Positions 6,184 through 8,716 of a stretch of 8,716 bases of DNA are shown in pieces (position 1 is the stretch's first letter; the number at the start of each line of letters is the position of its first letter). The notes under the pieces were generated by a model. The model had not been told where the DNA came from, ran no database searches, and saw only the letters and a list, made by a program, of their open reading frames with translations. Source of the stretch: Chloroflexota bacterium (GTDB taxonomy: Bacteria; Chloroflexota; Limnocylindria; P2-11E); assembly GCA_025350745.1 (NCBI GenBank), contig JANXXG010000083.1, positions 1 through 8,716 on the forward strand, in the 5' to 3' direction. The translations under genes and the position numbers were made by a program.

Positions 6184-6936
6184 CTACGCGGTGACCATGC
6201 CCCCGTCGACGATGAGCACCTGGCCGGTGATGTACGCGGCCTCGTCCGAGGCGAGGAACGCGATCGCATTCGCGACGTCCTCCGGCGTGCCGAACCTGCC
6301 GAGGGGTATCTGCTTCAACATCGCGTCCTGCACGTTCTGCGGGACGATGCTGGTCAGGTCCGTCGGGACGAACCCCGGAGCGACCGCGTTCGCGGTGATG
6401 TTCCGCGTCGCCATCTCCCGGGCGGTCGTCTTCGTGAACGCGATGAGGCCGGCCTTCGCCGCGCTGTAGTTCGCCTGCCCGGCGTTGCCGATGACACCCG
6501 AGATGGATGCCACGTTCACGATCCGCCCGCCGCGCTGCTTCATCATCGGCCGGAGCGCGGCCTTCGTGACGAGGAAGGCGCCCCGAAGGTTCAGGTCCAG
6601 GACGGCGTCCCAATCCTCAGCCGACATCCGCAGGAGCAGGTTGTCCCGCGTGATACCCGCGTTGTTCACCAGGACGTCAAGCCTTCCGTCGCCGAACGCG
6701 AGCGACTCCTTGACCACGCGCTCCGCATCGGCGTCGAGGGAGACGTCACCCTGGATCAGAGCGGCCGTCGAACCCGCCGCCTCGACGGCCCGTTTCGTCT
6801 CCTCGGCCGCAGCGATGTTGCCCTTGAAGTTGATGGCGATGCGCGCGCCGTCCCTGGCCAGCCGGACCGCGGTCGCGCGGCCGATCCCTCGGCCTGCACC
6901 GGTCACCAGCGCTGTCTTGCCCGAGAGCCCCGCCAT
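6184..6936 (-). CDS. fabG: 3-oxoacyl-[ACP] reductase FabG
   Basis: NADPH-dependent reductase of the type II fatty acid synthesis cycle; reduces 3-oxoacyl-ACP to (R)-3-hydroxyacyl-ACP in the cytoplasm. The 250-aa product is a classical short-chain dehydrogenase: cofactor loop TGAGRGIG (12-19), GDV (63-65), NNAG (91-94), Asn116, and the catalytic Ser144, Tyr157 and Lys161 in ASISGVIGNAGQANYSAAK. PG near 187 and a C-terminal TGQVLIVDGG complete the fold. The QANYSAAKAG string and its position beside fabD and fabF favour true FabG over other short-chain dehydrogenases. The ATG overlaps the fabF stop by one base (TGATG, 6938-6934), with a short AGGG four bases upstream. Ends with TAG. Confidence 0.96.
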   Translation of the reverse strand: MAGLSGKTALVTGAGRGIGRATAVRLARDGARIAINFKGNIAAAEETKRAVEAAGSTAALIQGDVSLDADAERVVKESLAFGDGRLDVLVNNAGITRDNLLLRMSAEDWDAVLDLNLRGAFLVTKAALRPMMKQRGGRIVNVASISGVIGNAGQANYSAAKAGLIAFTKTTAREMATRNITANAVAPGFVPTDLTSIVPQNVQDAMLKQIPLGRFGTPEDVANAIAFLASDEAAYITGQVLIVDGGMVTA

Positions 6937-8168
6937 CAGGCCCTGGTGAAGATGAGCGTCGCGTTGTGACCGCCGAAGCCCATCGAGTTGGAGAGCGCTG
7001 TCGTGATCTGCGCCGTGCGGGGCGTGTTCGGGACGTAGTCGAGGTCGAGCGCCGGATCTGGCGTCGTGTAGTTGATCGTCGGCGGCACGCGCCCGTCACG
7101 CATCGCGAGGAGACAGGCGATCGCCTCGAGCGCTCCGGCGGCGCCCAGCAGATGCCCGGTCATCGACTTCGTGGACGACACGAGCACCTTGTAGGCGTAC
7201 TCGCCGAAGACCTGCTTGATCGCGGCCGTCTCCTCGCGGTCGTTCGGCTGCGTCGAGGTGCCGTGGGCGTTGATGTAATCGATCGCCGTCGGCTCGAGCT
7301 TTGCGCCGGCGAGGGCCATCTTCATGGAACGCGCGTTGCCTTCGCCCTCCGGCGACGGAGAGGTGATGTGGTACGCATCCGCGGTCGCGCCGTACCCGAT
7401 GAGCTCCCCGTACATGTGGGCTCCGCGGGCGAGGGCGTGCTCCCGTTCTTCCAGGATCACCACGGCGCCGCCCTCCGAGAGCGTGAACCCGTCGCGATCC
7501 TTGTCGAACGGACGCGAGGCATGCTCAGGATCGTCGTTGCGGCGCGACATGGCGTGCATCGTGGAGAACGCGCCGATCGCGAGCGGCAGGACAGCGGCCT
7601 CGGCGCCACCGGCCACCATCACGTCGGCCTGACCGCGGTCGATGATCGATGCGCACTCCCCGATGGAGTGCGCGCTCGAGGCGCACGCCGACACGTGGGT
7701 GAGATTGGGACCCTTCAATCCGAACTGCATCGAGACCTGGGCGGAGCCCGCGTTGGCCATCAGCATCGGAACGAGGAACGGCGAGAGCCGGCTCGGGCCA
7801 CGCTTCTCCATGAGCAGCACCTGCTCGACGAGCGTCTCAAGACCGCCGACGCCGGTCGCGATGGAAACTCCGATGCGCTCGGGCTCCTTCGTGAGGTCGA
7901 GCTTGGAGTCCGCGAGCGCCATGGAGGCGGCCGCCGCCGCGAACTGCGCGAAGCGGTCCGTCCGGCGGGCGTCCTTGCGGTCCATGTACTTCGTCGGGTC
8001 GAAGTCCTTGACCTCGCCGGCCATCTGCGACTCGTACGGGCTTGGATCGAATCGGGTGATCCGGCCGATGCCCCCGCGGCCATGCATCATCGAGTCCCAG
8101 GTCTCGTCGACCGTGTGGCCGATGGGTGTGACGGCGCCGACGCCGGTGACGACGATCCGCTTCTGCAC
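6936..8168 (-). CDS. fabF: 3-oxoacyl-[ACP] synthase II FabF
   Basis: Elongating condensing enzyme: joins malonyl-ACP to an acyl chain held on its active-site cysteine, with loss of CO2. The 410-aa product is full length. Catalytic residues are visible: Cys162 in VSACASS, His302 in NAHGTST, Lys334 in SSTKSMTGH and His339 in the same block. The gatekeeper Phe lies in GFGGHN (397-402). The N-terminus [13 protein letters not shown] (5-17) fixes the start at the GTG at 8168, three bases after the fabD stop. The extra-long thiolase-like fold and Cys-His-His triad separate it from FabH (Cys-His-Asn). FabB is the alternative, but length and context with fabD and fabG favour FabF. No acyl carrier protein gene follows or precedes it here, unlike the usual fabD-fabG-acpP-fabF order. 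Confidence 0.96.
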   Translation of the reverse strand: MQKRIVVTGVGAVTPIGHTVDETWDSMMHGRGGIGRITRFDPSPYESQMAGEVKDFDPTKYMDRKDARRTDRFAQFAAAAASMALADSKLDLTKEPERIGVSIATGVGGLETLVEQVLLMEKRGPSRLSPFLVPMLMANAGSAQVSMQFGLKGPNLTHVSACASSAHSIGECASIIDRGQADVMVAGGAEAAVLPLAIGAFSTMHAMSRRNDDPEHASRPFDKDRDGFTLSEGGAVVILEEREHALARGAHMYGELIGYGATADAYHITSPSPEGEGNARSMKMALAGAKLEPTAIDYINAHGTSTQPNDREETAAIKQVFGEYAYKVLVSSTKSMTGHLLGAAGALEAIACLLAMRDGRVPPTINYTTPDPALDLDYVPNTPRTAQITTALSNSMGFGGHNATLIFTRA

Positions 8169-8171
8169 GCC

Positions 8172-8716
8172 TTAGGAGACCTTGGCGCGGATGGCGCGGA
8201 TCGCCTCGCGGATCGAGGGCGGATCCGAGATGTTGACCAGCTTGACGTCGGCGATCCGCTTGACCAATCCGTTCACGACCTGACCCGCGCCGATCTCGAC
8301 GAACGTCGACGCTCCTCGCTCGGCCATGAAGCGGACCGAGCGAAGCCACTCGACGCGCTGCGAGAGGTGCCGGACGAGCGCCTCGGGGATGAACGCACCG
8401 CTCTGGTACGGAGCGCCGCTCGTGTTCGCGACGACCGGCACGACCGGATCGCGGAACGTGATCGTGCGCATGAACGACGCGAGGTCCCCGCCGATCGCGC
8501 CCATCGCCGGGAAGTGGAACGGACCGGAGATCCGGAGCCGGACCACCTTGCGCGCGCCCTGGCGGGTCAAGGCCTCGCTCACCTTCGCGACCGACTCGTC
8601 ATCTCCGGCGATCGTGACCTGGGCCGGCCCGTTGTCGTTCGCCACGACGGCACACCCTTCAGGCACGGTCGTCGCGATGACCCGTTCGACGTCGGCGGCC
8701 GAGAGGCCGATGACCG
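8172..8716 (-). CDS. fabD: Malonyl-CoA:ACP transacylase FabD, C-terminal part
   Basis: Moves malonyl from coenzyme A to acyl carrier protein, supplying the extender unit for FabF. The window holds the last 180 or so codons; the frame is open to the right edge, so the nucleophile motif GHSLG lies outside. The visible part begins VIGLSAADVERVI, like the middle of FabD, followed by ANDNGPAQVTIAG, which corresponds to the family's N-x-PxQ-V-I-G segment. Next comes SGPFHFPAM with the catalytic histidine, in the position of SGPFHSxLM in relatives, and then EIGAGQVVNGLVKRI near the C-terminus, matching the family's GPGKVLTGLxKRI. The end, with stop TAA at 8174-8172, looks natural. A GTG within the visible part (8666) is internal, not a start. 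Lies 3 bp before fabF and surely shares its transcript. Confidence 0.94.
   Translation of the reverse strand, partial: VIGLSAADVERVIATTVPEGCAVVANDNGPAQVTIAGDDESVAKVSEALTRQGARKVVRLRISGPFHFPAMGAIGGDLASFMRTITFRDPVVPVVANTSGAPYQSGAFIPEALVRHLSQRVEWLRSVRFMAERGASTFVEIGAGQVVNGLVKRIADVKLVNISDPPSIREAIRAIRAKVS

Noticed and set aside
5932..6969. Plus-strand 345-codon frame over fabG and the DUF2269-like gene
   Set aside because: Antisense to fabG; Arg-rich shadow product.
1..8716. Search for tRNA, rRNA, CRISPR, insertion sequences, toxin-antitoxin or defence genes
   Set aside because: No such structure or motif was found; the coding density leaves no room for them, and gene content is ordinary housekeeping.

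Overview
This 8.7 kb window is a single, tightly packed run of ten genes, all on the minus strand, in high-GC DNA (roughly two thirds G+C by eye). Transcription runs from the right edge to the left edge. The first gene (fabD) and the last (fmt) are cut by the window ends. No gap between genes exceeds about 31 bp, several genes overlap by 1 to 4 bases, and I see no tRNA, rRNA, insertion sequence, CRISPR array, promoter or terminator. The whole window reads as part of one housekeeping operon of a free-living bacterium.

Layout in the direction of transcription. (1) Fatty acid synthesis: fabD (3' part, 8716-8172), fabF (8168-6936), fabG (6936-6184). (2) Membrane proteins: a 158-aa four-helix protein of DUF2269 type (6152-5676) and lspA, the lipoprotein signal peptidase (5656-5168). 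(3) RNA and nucleotide functions: an RluD/RluA-type pseudouridine synthase (5171-4212) and a divergent guanylate kinase, gmk (4215-3619). (4) Replication restart and translation initiation: priA (3614-1410), def (1400-705) and fmt (708 to the left edge). The gmk-priA-def-fmt order resembles the widespread gmk-rpoZ-coaBC-priA-def-fmt cluster, but rpoZ and coaBC are absent. The fab block lacks acpP and has fabF before fabG. Def and Fmt act at opposite ends of the N-formyl-methionine cycle. The fab genes and lspA both serve the cell envelope.

Organism: the lspA-rluD pair, the gmk-priA-def-fmt block, high GC and weak Shine-Dalgarno sequences suit an uncultured high-GC terrabacterial lineage. PriA has an intact Walker A motif and both helicase domains, which argues against Actinomycetota, whose PriA is usually helicase-degenerate. 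My best guess is Chloroflexota (for example a Limnocylindria-like group), with low confidence.

The most unusual signal is that two genes, gmk and fmt, have no ATG, GTG or TTG at a position compatible with an intact protein. Each instead has a CTG that overlaps the upstream gene's stop codon as CTGA, the same geometry as the ATGA overlap at lspA/rluD. This suggests CTG initiation by stop-coupled re-initiation. Other points of interest are the altered GMP-site motifs of Gmk, an acidic N-terminal tail on the deformylase, a DEEQ Walker B in PriA, and an uncharacterised membrane protein carrying the only strong Shine-Dalgarno sequence in the window. I found no convincing novel multi-gene system.
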